The notes under the pieces: model-generated
Told to the model about the DNA's origin: nothing
Databases searched by the model: none
The model's input: the letters and a program-made list of their open reading frames with translations, nothing else
Part shown: one piece after another, positions 42,939 through 51,550 of the stretch
Layout: every line of letters starts with the position of its first letter
Numbering within the stretch: position 1 is the stretch's first letter
Assembly (NCBI GenBank): GCA_041393775.1
Contig: JAWKJM010000006.1
Span: forward strand, 193,896-257,895
Direction: 5' to 3'
Length of the DNA stretch: 64,000 nt
Origin: JADKAV01 sp041393775
GTDB taxonomy: Bacteria > Actinomycetota > Actinomycetes > S36-B12 > UBA10799
Made by a program: the position numbers and the translations under genes

Positions 42939-43715
42939 CTAGTGCCCCCTGAACTCAGGCGTGCGGCGCTCCCCGAACGCCTTGATTCCCTCCGCGAGAT
43001 CCTGGCTGGTCCAGGCTCGTGCCACCGTCTCGTTGACTCGATGAGCAACCTCCGGCGGCAGGTGTGCGTCGGACAACTCCGCGAGTGCAGCTTTGGTCGC
43101 GGCGATGGTCAACGGCGCGTTGCGGATGATCTTGTCGGCCCACAGCCGCGCCGCCGGCTCCAGATCGGCAGCTTGGCCCACGATCTGCGTGATCGCACCG
43201 AGCTCGTAGGCAGTCTGCATGGTGATCGGCTCCGCGGTCAGGAACATACGGGCGACGACCTGCGCAGGAAGGCACGCCAGGAACCGCGCCACCCCGGACG
43301 GCGGGTATCCGACTCCGAGTCTGGCCGGAGTCACCGCCATCCGCGTGTCGGCGGTGGCCACGATCAGGTCGCAGCTGAGCACGAGCTCGCAGGCACCACC
43401 CCACACGTCGCCGCCCACCTCGGCGATCGTGGCGACCGGGAGCCGGCGGAAGTATTCGAGGAAGCCCTCCAGCGGATTGGCCCACGTGTGTTCGGTCACT
43501 TCTGAGGGAATCTCGGAGATGTCGTGCCCACTGGACCAGATCCCCTTTACCGGTTCAGCCCGTACGATCACCACCCGCACCCCCTCGACCACTGCCCTGG
43601 TCAGCAGCGCACGCGCATCCTCCAGCATCGGAGTGGTCAATCGGTTGCGGCTCGGCGGGTCGCAGAAGGTCATCCGCATGACGGTGCCGTCGGTCTGAGA
43701 AGTCCATTCGCTCAC
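42939..43715 (-). CDS. Crotonase, methylmalonyl-CoA decarboxylase-like
   Basis: 258 residues of the enoyl-CoA hydratase/isomerase fold. Key segments resemble E. coli methylmalonyl-CoA decarboxylase (ScpB/YgfG): SSGHDISEIPSE, GGDVWGGACELVLSCDLIVA (oxyanion-hole Gly pair near residue 105), AVTPARLGVGYPPSG and the C-terminal EFRGH. The Glu pair of a true enoyl-CoA hydratase is not evident. Propionyl-CoA formation from methylmalonyl-CoA is the most likely reaction; another crotonase activity is possible. GTG start. Confidence 0.75.
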   Translation of the reverse strand: MSEWTSQTDGTVMRMTFCDPPSRNRLTTPMLEDARALLTRAVVEGVRVVIVRAEPVKGIWSSGHDISEIPSEVTEHTWANPLEGFLEYFRRLPVATIAEVGGDVWGGACELVLSCDLIVATADTRMAVTPARLGVGYPPSGVARFLACLPAQVVARMFLTAEPITMQTAYELGAITQIVGQAADLEPAARLWADKIIRNAPLTIAATKAALAELSDAHLPPEVAHRVNETVARAWTSQDLAEGIKAFGERRTPEFRGH

Positions 43716-43817
43716 GCTGCCTGAGTCTAGAGCCCGCGGCGGTATCCCCACCCACGTGGAGCATGACGCAAGCGCCAGGGCTTCAAGGGATCACTGGTTC
43801 ATGCCGAATAGGCAATC

Positions 43818-45536
43818 GTGGTCTGGTTCCAGTGGAAGTCTGTGTGGGCAGCGCTGTGGCAACTCGCCGCCTGCGCAGCCGCTCTCATGCTCCTCATCAC
43901 GGTCGCACACCCGGCGACGGCCAAGAACCGCCGTGAACCGAAGCCGTTGTTCCCCGCGAATCGCGCTGTCCTGAACCTGCCGCAGTTCCAGTGGAGGCCG
44001 GTGTCGGGCGCCGTCACCTACCGCTTGGAGGTGGCAGTCGACCACAAGTTCACCAATATCGCCTACAGCGTCGATACCGCCGCCACCCGCTACATGGACA
44101 CCACCGCCTGGCCGGCCGCCTCCTACTGGTGGCGCGTCAAAGTCATCGCCCCTTACGAGGGTTCCTACTCGAATGTCCGAAGCTTCACACGGCGCTGGCT
44201 CGGACCACACACTGGAGCAACCGACGTCGCGCGTCCGGACAACGTCGTGGTCGACGACTTCGCAGCCGAGCCAGGCATCCAAGTGCCGGGCAACGCGCTG
44301 AAGATAAGTTGGGATCCGGTGCCGGACGCGAGCTACTACGAGGTCCAGTTCGACGGCCAGGTAGACATGGTCTGCACCACGCCTCACACCGCTCTCACCC
44401 CCTACTCGAGCGGGTCCATCGGCGATGGCGACAAGAGCAACGTCTGCAACCCCAAGCTGGAGCAGGGGGTCCATTGGCTGCGGGTGCGCGCGGTGGACGT
44501 GACGGTGGCCGACGCGAAGATCTTCAGTCTGTGGTCCGACGAGGCCCGCAGCCTCGAGGCCGCCGTGCCGAGCCCGGTGGTGTTCACCCTGGGACCGAAC
44601 CTCACCGGACCCGACGACGCGCAACCGGCAGCGCTCACCCGTCCGCGTAACGGCCTGGTCTTTCTGGACATGCCGACATTCGAATGGGAACCGGTTGCGT
44701 GGGCTAGCGAGTACGAACTCGTCCTTGCCCTCGACCAGGACTTCACCAACGTCATCGGGCGTTTCCGCACCACCAACACGCGGCTCATCCCCACGGGTCG
44801 GCTTCCGGAGAACACCGCAGTCCGCTCCTACTACTGGTTCGTACTGCCCTGCACGAAGGCCGACGGCAAGACCGTTTCGTGCTTGAACGAGAACCGGGCC
44901 GTGAACCGCCAAGGCAAGTTCCGATCCTTCAAGAAGCAGTCGGTGCTGGTCAAATCCAGGAAGACCGTGCGCCGCAAGACCCCCTGGGTGGAGTTCACCT
45001 GGGAGGCCTACACCACCACCATGACCCGATTCACCCGCCGGACTGGCACTGCGGGCTCATCAACGGGCGGCATCAAGTGGTACGAGATGCAGGTTCGGTC
45101 CAAAGGCGCGAGTTGGGACTCCGCCAGGACCATCAACACCGACCTGCCGGCGACGCTGCCGACGGACCTGCGCCTGGGAGGGCGTTTCCAGTGGCGGGTG
45201 CGTCCAGTCGACGAGACCGGTCAAGCCCGGCCGTGGAGCAACACCCGCTTTGTGCGAACCCGCAGCGCCGTGCCGGCCAACCCGGTGGCCCTCAAAGCCT
45301 TCCGGAGTCGCACCCGGGTGACGCTGCTGTGGCGCACGCCCAGGGCCCGATACTTCCCGGTCACCAGTTACTCGGTGTACTACTCCACCAACGGCAAGCG
45401 GTGGAAGCCGCTGACCAATGTCACCAAGCACCGAGCGGCCTTCAGGGTGCGTAAAGGCACGCCCTACTGGTTCATGGTGACGGCCAACAACTCCGCCGGC
45501 GAAAGCGCCCCCAGCCGGGTGTTCGTACGGCGATGA
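43818..45536 (+). CDS. Secreted fibronectin-type-III-like repeat protein (paralogue 1)
   Basis: 572 residues. A hydrophobic N-terminus (about 35 residues, ending AHPATA) serves as signal peptide. The rest is a chain of beta-sandwich modules with the recurring pattern F-x-W-x-P-V...Y-x-L-x-V/A-x-D-x-x-F-T-N near residues 56-76 and 285-312, then YYW segments. The last 90 residues form a classical FN3 domain (VTSYSVYYSTNGKRW, YWFMVTANNSAGES). No sortase motif or C-terminal anchor. Probably a cell-surface or extracellular binding protein. The next gene, 16 bp downstream, is a paralogue. GTG start. Confidence 0.75.
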   Translation: MVWFQWKSVWAALWQLAACAAALMLLITVAHPATAKNRREPKPLFPANRAVLNLPQFQWRPVSGAVTYRLEVAVDHKFTNIAYSVDTAATRYMDTTAWPAASYWWRVKVIAPYEGSYSNVRSFTRRWLGPHTGATDVARPDNVVVDDFAAEPGIQVPGNALKISWDPVPDASYYEVQFDGQVDMVCTTPHTALTPYSSGSIGDGDKSNVCNPKLEQGVHWLRVRAVDVTVADAKIFSLWSDEARSLEAAVPSPVVFTLGPNLTGPDDAQPAALTRPRNGLVFLDMPTFEWEPVAWASEYELVLALDQDFTNVIGRFRTTNTRLIPTGRLPENTAVRSYYWFVLPCTKADGKTVSCLNENRAVNRQGKFRSFKKQSVLVKSRKTVRRKTPWVEFTWEAYTTTMTRFTRRTGTAGSSTGGIKWYEMQVRSKGASWDSARTINTDLPATLPTDLRLGGRFQWRVRPVDETGQARPWSNTRFVRTRSAVPANPVALKAFRSRTRVTLLWRTPRARYFPVTSYSVYYSTNGKRWKPLTNVTKHRAAFRVRKGTPYWFMVTANNSAGESAPSRVFVRR

Positions 45537-45552
45537 GAGAACGGGGAGTGTC

Positions 45553-47745
45553 GTGAGATCGAAGATGACCGGCGCATGGTTGGTCGTGATCGCCTTCGTC
45601 ATGGCGTTGCTGCCCATGGTCGCCAACGCCGCGGGGCTGCCCGCGCCGGCACTGTTGAAACCGACCGCCAACACGACCGTCGACCAACCGGTGTTCACGT
45701 GGTCGGCCGTCGCGGGCGCCGACCACTACGAGATCGAGGTGGCCCTCGACGACCAGTTCGTGACTGTCACGGACCCGCCCCTCCCCCAGGATCCCGGCGA
45801 AGTCGGGGAGCCCCGGCCAGTGTTCGGCACGACGTACATCCCGAGGTTCACTTACTCGGCCAAGACCCACTACTGGCATGTGCGGGCGATCGGCCCGGAC
45901 GAGACGGAGGGCCCGTGGAGCGCTTCGCGCGTCTTCACTCGCCGCTGGACGAATGAAGATGAACCTTCCGGCACTGAGCAGGAGACGCCTGCCTCCCGCG
46001 TGGATGACGTGCGACTTGTCACCGGAGGCACCAGCACCGCAGTCAACGACGTGGCCGTCACCTGGGATCCGGTACCTGGCGCCGCCTACTACCAGGTCCA
46101 GATCGGCTCGGGTAACAGCGATCATGGACTGACGTGCACGACCCCCCACAACATCCTGATGCCACCCTTCGCCGGGGGCTACGTGAGGCGGGCTCCCTTG
46201 GACACCTGCTCCTCGCTGTTGTCGCCGTATCACTCGTGGGTGGACGGGGCTGCGTGGGCCCAGTCCGGTCCCGGACAGATGGAGATCGAGACCCAGGACG
46301 GCGCACCAGGTGATCTGTGGTACGTCCGGTTCCTCAATGCAGGCGGGACAGACGTAGTGATAGACCCGTTCCTGACCGAAGTTGAAACGGCTGGTGGCGA
46401 TCCAAGGACCGTGACGGTCTCGGGTCCAGTTCCCGGTGACCTGGCCGCGCAGGTCCAGTACTACGAACTGGGACTGCCGATCGACGCTGGCGGGACCTAC
46501 TCGGTCCGCGTGCGCGCGGTGGACTTCACGGTCGATCCCGACTATCCGGCCATCACGACCTCGCCGGTCTATGGCATGTGGTCGGACGAGCCACGAGAGC
46601 CGGGTGAAGCACCGCCGACATTCACCTTCGACGTCACCGCGCCCCGGGCGGGCACCGGGTCTGCTGACGAGCCCGTGATCCCGGTTGACTTGAACATGTC
46701 CGACACCGATGTGCCGGTCCTGTCCTGGGAGCCGGTCCCCGACGCGGTCGCCTACGAGGTGACGATCGCCCTCGACCGGGATTTCACCAACCGAGTCGCC
46801 GAATACACCACCCGTAACACCGCCCTTGTGCCGCCTGAGACCTACGACGACAACGGCCCGGCGGGCACGTACTACTGGTTCGCGACGCCGTGCACGTCTG
46901 ACGACGCCGCGAGCGAAATCTTCGAGTGCACCGTTCCCGATCGGAAGGCCATCAACAATCCGTCGTACGTGGGTAGGTTCAGCAAGCAGAGTGAGCCGGT
47001 TCAGAATCTGTCCCGCGCGCTGGCCGACGACCAAACGAATGTCCGGGTTGACTGGGGTGACGCTCTGACCGCCGCCCAGTCGGTCGACGACTCTTACACC
47101 CCAGGTGGCGTCGAGAAGTACCAGGTGCAGTTCACCGACGGCCCCTGGTCGCAGGCGTCGAGTTTCCTGACCGACAACCTGGCGTACAGCACGTCACTGG
47201 AACCGCTGCAGCCCGGCGACTACCGCTGGCGAGTGCGCCCCTTTGACGGGCAGGGCGTTGCGTTGGCCTGGGCATACGGTCCCGACTTCACCATCGCGGG
47301 CTCCGAGGACGAGCCCTCACCATCACCCTCGCCCACACCCACACCCACGCCCTCGGAGTCGCATTCGAGTCCTGGTCCGGTCACGTCGCCCGGCGCGACC
47401 CCGGTCTCCACCCCGGTCTACCAGGCACCAGCGCCTGCTCAGGGAACCGCTCAAGGCATCCCCCCTGATCCGCCCGGCAAGCCGACGGTCAGGCGGGCGA
47501 CGAAGCGCAAACTGCGTGTGCACTGGCGGGCATCCGAGGAACTCGGCGAACCCGTGAGCGCCTACTTCGTCTACCGCTCGACCAACGGAACCGCGTTCAA
47601 GAAGGTGCGCACGACCACGTCGCAGACCGTCCGGGTCAAGGCGAAGCGCGGCCGCACTTACTTGTTCTACGTGGTCGCCGATTCGGAAGCGGGACGCAGC
47701 GAACCCAGCGGCACCCGCAAGTTCACAATGCCGCGCCGCCGCTAG
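45553..47745 (+). CDS. Secreted fibronectin-type-III-like repeat protein (paralogue 2)
   Basis: 730 residues. The signal peptide ends in VANAAGLPAPA. Modules match those of the upstream protein: PVFTWSAVAGADHYEIEVALD, SWEPVPDAVAYEVTIALDRD-FTN and GTYYWFATPC. A Ser/Pro/Thr linker (PSPSPSPTPTPTPSES) near residue 600 leads to a final FN3 domain (SAYFVYRSTNGTAF, TYLFYVVADSEAG). One module has a large insertion of about 90 residues (near 210-300) not present in paralogue 1. The 16-bp gap and shared plan indicate a tandem duplication and one transcript. No wall anchor seen. Confidence 0.75.
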   Translation: MRSKMTGAWLVVIAFVMALLPMVANAAGLPAPALLKPTANTTVDQPVFTWSAVAGADHYEIEVALDDQFVTVTDPPLPQDPGEVGEPRPVFGTTYIPRFTYSAKTHYWHVRAIGPDETEGPWSASRVFTRRWTNEDEPSGTEQETPASRVDDVRLVTGGTSTAVNDVAVTWDPVPGAAYYQVQIGSGNSDHGLTCTTPHNILMPPFAGGYVRRAPLDTCSSLLSPYHSWVDGAAWAQSGPGQMEIETQDGAPGDLWYVRFLNAGGTDVVIDPFLTEVETAGGDPRTVTVSGPVPGDLAAQVQYYELGLPIDAGGTYSVRVRAVDFTVDPDYPAITTSPVYGMWSDEPREPGEAPPTFTFDVTAPRAGTGSADEPVIPVDLNMSDTDVPVLSWEPVPDAVAYEVTIALDRDFTNRVAEYTTRNTALVPPETYDDNGPAGTYYWFATPCTSDDAASEIFECTVPDRKAINNPSYVGRFSKQSEPVQNLSRALADDQTNVRVDWGDALTAAQSVDDSYTPGGVEKYQVQFTDGPWSQASSFLTDNLAYSTSLEPLQPGDYRWRVRPFDGQGVALAWAYGPDFTIAGSEDEPSPSPSPTPTPTPSESHSSPGPVTSPGATPVSTPVYQAPAPAQGTAQGIPPDPPGKPTVRRATKRKLRVHWRASEELGEPVSAYFVYRSTNGTAFKKVRTTTSQTVRVKAKRGRTYLFYVVADSEAGRSEPSGTRKFTMPRRR

Positions 47746-47773
47746 GGGGTTGGCCCAGCACGATCCCGCGCGA

Positions 47774-47890
47774 TTGTGACGAAGGTGCGTGCCCTGAACC
47801 GCGTTTGTCACGAAGGTGCCTGGGTCGCGAGCGCTCAGACCGCGCACCTTCGTAACACTGCGCCTGGGAGGCCACCAACTTCGTCACAAA
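47774..47890. repeat. Family A intergenic palindromic repeat, copy A4
   Basis: Direct motifs at 47774 (TTGTGACGAAGGTGCG) and 47804 (TTGTCACGAAGGTGCC); inverted motifs at 47842 (CGCACCTTCGTAACA) and 47873 (CCAACTTCGTCACAAAT). Spacings 30, 38 and 31 bp. It lies between the convergent FN3-like gene and sigA and could serve as terminator for both. Confidence 0.9.
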
Positions 47891-47935
47891 TCGTGCCGGC
47901 CGGCGCGCCGAAGAGGTGGGCCTGGTCGAACCGGA

Positions 47936-49345
47936 TCAGTCCAGGTAGTCCCGCAGCACCTGACTGCGGGAGGGGTGACGCAGTTTGCTCATCGTCTTGG
48001 ACTCGATCTGGCGGATCCGCTCCCGGGTGACGCCGTAGACCTTGCCGATCTCGTCGAGCGTCTTGGGCTGGCCGTCCGAAAGCCCGAATCGCATCCGCAC
48101 AACACCTGCCTCACGCTCGGACAGAGTGTCGAGCACCGACTCCAACTGCTCCTGAAGCAGCGTGAAGGAGACGGCGTCCGCGGGCACGATCGCTTCGGAG
48201 TCCTCGATCAGGTCACCGAACTCGCTGTCGCCGTCCTCGCCGAGTGGCGTAGATAGCGAAATCGGCTCGCGACCGTACTTCTGAACCTCGACCACTTTGT
48301 CGGGGGTCATGTCCAGTTCGGCGGCCAGTTCTTCGGGAGTGGGTTCGCGACCGAGGTCCTGCAGCATCTGGCGCTGCACACGCGCCAGTTTGTTGATCAC
48401 CTCGACCATGTGCACCGGAATCCGGATGGTCCGCGCCTGGTCGGCCATCGCGCGGGTGATCGCCTGCCGGATCCACCACGTCGCATACGTCGAGAACTTG
48501 TATCCCTTGGTGTAGTCGAACTTCTCCACCGCACGGATCAGGCCGAGGTTGCCCTCCTGAATCAGGTCCAGGAACAGCATTCCGCGTCCCGTGTAGCGCT
48601 TGGCGAGGCTGACCACCAAACGAAGGTTCGCCTCCAGCAAGTGGTTCTTGGCCCGACGGCCGTCCTCGGAGATCCACTCGAGCTTGATCCGGGTCTCGGT
48701 GTCCAAATCGGGGTTCTCGGCCAACTTCTCCTCGGCGAACAACCCGGCTTCGATCCGTTTCGCCAGTTCCACCTCCTGCTCTGCGTTGAGCAGCGGAACC
48801 TTCCCGATCTGCTTGAGGTAGTCCTTCACAGGGTCGGCGGTCGCGCCAGCCTGTGTCACCTGCGCCACGGGCTCATCGGACTCGTCGGTGTCGGACAAGG
48901 TGAAGGTGGCAGCACCCTTCTCCTCCTCGACCTCCTTCAGGTCCTTCTTCAACTCCGATTCCAGATCCTGCTCGAGCGCGGCGGCGTCGTTGAGTTCCTC
49001 TTCTGTCACACCATCGGCAGCGACCGTCTTCGCGGCGGTCTTCTTCGCTGCGGACTTGCGCGGGGAAGCCTTCTTGGCGGGCGCCTTCTTCGTGGCGGGT
49101 CCATTCTTCGCCGCCGCAGCCTTCTTCGCCGTCGCCGCCGGCTTCTTCGCAGGGGCCCTCTTCGCTGCGCTCTTCTTCGCAGGAGTCTTGGCAGCTGTCT
49201 TCTTGGCGGCGCCGTTGGCCGGCGCCTTCTTTGTCGTGGTCTTCGTGGCCGCTTTCGGCTTCGCCGCGGTGGCGGTCTTGCTGGGAACCTTCTTCGCCGT
49301 TGCCGGTTTGGCCTTGGTGGCCGTCTTCGACTTAACAGTCGGCAC
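47936..49345 (-). CDS. sigA: Primary RNA polymerase sigma factor (SigA/HrdB/RpoD)
   Basis: 469 residues. The N-terminal 105 residues are Lys/Ala/Pro-rich (AKKAPAKK repeats), typical of actinobacterial housekeeping sigma factors. Region 1.2 (DPVKDYLKQIGKVPLL), region 2 (NLRLVVSLAKRY, then GNLGLIRAVEKFDYTKGYKFSTYATWWIRQAI for core and -10 binding), region 3 and region 4 (EREAGVVRMRFGL, YGVTRERIRQIESKTMSKLRHP) are all intact. It directs transcription of essential genes. GTG start with GAGAGG 7 nt upstream. Confidence 0.97.
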   Translation of the reverse strand: MPTVKSKTATKAKPATAKKVPSKTATAAKPKAATKTTTKKAPANGAAKKTAAKTPAKKSAAKRAPAKKPAATAKKAAAAKNGPATKKAPAKKASPRKSAAKKTAAKTVAADGVTEEELNDAAALEQDLESELKKDLKEVEEEKGAATFTLSDTDESDEPVAQVTQAGATADPVKDYLKQIGKVPLLNAEQEVELAKRIEAGLFAEEKLAENPDLDTETRIKLEWISEDGRRAKNHLLEANLRLVVSLAKRYTGRGMLFLDLIQEGNLGLIRAVEKFDYTKGYKFSTYATWWIRQAITRAMADQARTIRIPVHMVEVINKLARVQRQMLQDLGREPTPEELAAELDMTPDKVVEVQKYGREPISLSTPLGEDGDSEFGDLIEDSEAIVPADAVSFTLLQEQLESVLDTLSEREAGVVRMRFGLSDGQPKTLDEIGKVYGVTRERIRQIESKTMSKLRHPSRSQVLRDYLD

Positions 49346-49462
49346 GTAACAACCTCTCGTCGAGGATCGGGTCTGTTGGGGCATTCGCAGTTCCGGTCGG
49401 ACTGCGTACGTCTACTGCAACATTCTGGCACGCCCGCGGTATTCCAGAGGTAGATGCCCAGA

Positions 49463-50020
49463 CTATGTCGACCGTGTCCTCAACTCCCGCTTGGTGGCGC
49501 GCACCGCGACCAGGGAGCCTTCATCCACGACGTCGGCGACCGACAGCGTGGTTCCGGGGTCCCCGTAGGGGGAAGTCACTTTCCGCCAGCCAGACGGTTG
49601 GGTAGCACGCTGTTTACCCAGCAGGGCCAGGAAGATCTTGGCCTTCGGCGCGCCGAAGCCTGGCAGCGCCATCAGCCGCTCCACCACCACCTGTGCCGAC
49701 CCATCAGCCCAGATCGCGGTGCAGTCACCCCCATAGTCGCTCTCGACCGCCTCGGCCAGAGCGACGATCCGGCCGGCCATGCTGGCGGGGAATCGATGAA
49801 CCGCCGGTTTCTCCTTCATGATCTCGGTCAAGCGATCGACCCCGAGCGACGCCACCGCACGGGGTTGCAGAGACTGCCAGCCCAGCCGTTCACAGATGCG
49901 GTACGGGCCGGCGAAGGCACGCTCCATGGGCTGTTGCTGATCAAGCAGCATCCCGACCAACAGCGCGAACGGGTCGGAATCGAGCAGGGCGTCGGCCGCC
50001 TCGTCCTGAGCGATCTGCAT
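49463..50020 (-). CDS. HhH-GPD-fold DNA base-excision repair protein
   Basis: 185 residues. The helix-hairpin-helix segment LPGFGAPKAKIFLALLGKQ near residue 125 and the N-terminal DPFALLVGMLLDQQQPMERAF are typical of the small actinobacterial HhH-GPD proteins related to EndoIII/AlkA glycosylases. There is no iron-sulfur Cys loop, and the family's catalytic Asp is not obvious in the position after the hairpin, so glycosylase activity is uncertain. ATG 50020 fits the family start. Confidence 0.82.
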   Translation of the reverse strand: MQIAQDEAADALLDSDPFALLVGMLLDQQQPMERAFAGPYRICERLGWQSLQPRAVASLGVDRLTEIMKEKPAVHRFPASMAGRIVALAEAVESDYGGDCTAIWADGSAQVVVERLMALPGFGAPKAKIFLALLGKQRATQPSGWRKVTSPYGDPGTTLSVADVVDEGSLVAVRATKRELRTRST

Positions 50021-50105
50021 GTTCCGACAGTACGAGGTGTCCGCGACCCAGTCACAGCGAGCCACACCCGCGGGTGCATGCCATCACACTTCACGCGCTG
50101 CGCGG

Positions 50106-51089
50106 CTAATGTCCGCGCAGAACGTCCATAGGGATGTCCTTGGTCAGCGACGCCCACGTCGCTGGCGGCAGACCATGCTGCAGGGCGTCGGCCACCAATG
50201 GTGCCAGAGTATTGGTCTGGTCCAATTCCATGGCCCGATCGGCCGCAACCAGGGCCGCCGCCCCATCACCGTCTGCCCAGGACACGAGCGCCAGGGTCGC
50301 CGCCACCGGACCGGCGTGATCGTCAGGCAGATGGGTCACGGCGTACATCAGGCGCGTCCGCAGCCTGCTCAGCGGCACCGCGACGCGCTCGCCGGCGATG
50401 AGCAGCGCAAGCAGAGGATCGCGCACATGAACGTCCCGGCAGGCCGCGGCCACACATGCGACATCACGCGCGGTCAGATCGGAGGCGGCGGTCAGCACGT
50501 CGAAGGCCCGCGACTCCAGTAGGTCGCGGGTGTGCTCGTACTCCCCCACAAGAAGCGAAGGGTTCTGCAACTCCGTCACGACCGCTTGTGACAAGGCATC
50601 GTGTACCGGCAACACCCGGACGACCAGATCCTCCCGACGGTTGAGGCATGTCAGACCGGAGGCGACACATTCGGCCACGATCGGGTGATCCCGCAGACTC
50701 TCGAGTTCGATCCCGTCCTGAGGACAGCATTCCTCGCTCTCGCACAGCAGCGAGCAGATACGGCCATCGGTCACCACCATCACGTCCAGCACATCGAGGA
50801 TCGGGGACAGCACTTCGGACATCCAGCAACCCGCCATCACCGCGGTGTCCGGCGCAACCGAATCTGCGAAGGCGATCAGCACCGCGCCGGTGGGCACTGG
50901 GTCGGGGATACCGCCCAGAACGCTCTGCAGCCAGCCCAGTTCCGGGCTTTCCGGCAGATCCACCCGCATGGACACGCTGAGTCCTTTGCCGGAGAGCAGC
51001 AAGAGGACCAGGGAGTCGCGTGGGGCGAAGCCGAGCAGATACGGGGTCGCAGCCACGGCGGCCTGCGGCGATGTGATCGATATGGACAT
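50106..51089 (-). CDS. DUF4192 protein
   Basis: 327 residues. SPQAAVAATPYLLGFAPRDSLVLLLL at the N-terminus, CCPQDG in the middle and ALVSWADGDGAAALVAADRAMELD near the C-terminus identify DUF4192, a family common in actinomycetes with unknown function. Predicted soluble. Several Cys in the CLLCESEECCPQDG region could bind metal. Confidence 0.9.
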   Translation of the reverse strand: MSISITSPQAAVAATPYLLGFAPRDSLVLLLLSGKGLSVSMRVDLPESPELGWLQSVLGGIPDPVPTGAVLIAFADSVAPDTAVMAGCWMSEVLSPILDVLDVMVVTDGRICSLLCESEECCPQDGIELESLRDHPIVAECVASGLTCLNRREDLVVRVLPVHDALSQAVVTELQNPSLLVGEYEHTRDLLESRAFDVLTAASDLTARDVACVAAACRDVHVRDPLLALLIAGERVAVPLSRLRTRLMYAVTHLPDDHAGPVAATLALVSWADGDGAAALVAADRAMELDQTNTLAPLVADALQHGLPPATWASLTKDIPMDVLRGH

Positions 51090-51182
51090 GGCTCAACCCT
51101 CGGTCCGGCCGGCCCACACGCCAAGGACCTCCAGGAATCTGTGGACAGCGGTTGTGCTACCCCCAGACCCTCGTCCACATGC

Positions 51183-51461
51183 CTATCGCAACCCGTAGTC
51201 CGCTTGAGCGATCGCCTGGGCGGCCTGCTGCGCATCGAAGTCCTCTGAACCTTTGATGAGCGGGACGAAGCCGACGAGCATCCCGTCGGCAAGCACCTGC
51301 GCCTCCAGCCCGGCGGCCGAGTCCGCGTCCCAGATCGCCTCACGACCACCCGGCAGGACCACCCTGATCGCACAGTTCTGCAGCCCGGTCGGGTGCACAT
51401 GCGCCATGACCCTGCGCTGTCGCAGCAATCCGACGATCTTCTCGGCCTCTGAGGGTTGCAT
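51183..51461 (-). CDS. Hypothetical protein (92 aa)
   Basis: 92 residues with AGGAG 5 nt before the ATG. Starts MQPSEAEKIVGLLRQRRVMA and contains CAIRVVLPGGREAIWDADSAAGLEAQVL, an alternating beta pattern. Probably a small soluble alpha/beta protein; no family assigned. It is divergent from the heparinase-like gene. Confidence 0.65.
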   Translation of the reverse strand: MQPSEAEKIVGLLRQRRVMAHVHPTGLQNCAIRVVLPGGREAIWDADSAAGLEAQVLADGMLVGFVPLIKGSEDFDAQQAAQAIAQADYGLR

Positions 51462-51550
51462 GGAACTCCTGGCGGGGTGTGGTCGTCCGAAGTTGGGGCA
51501 TTGTTGTCGGGCTACGGCCCATCTCCGGAATGTTTGATAGGAACAACGGT

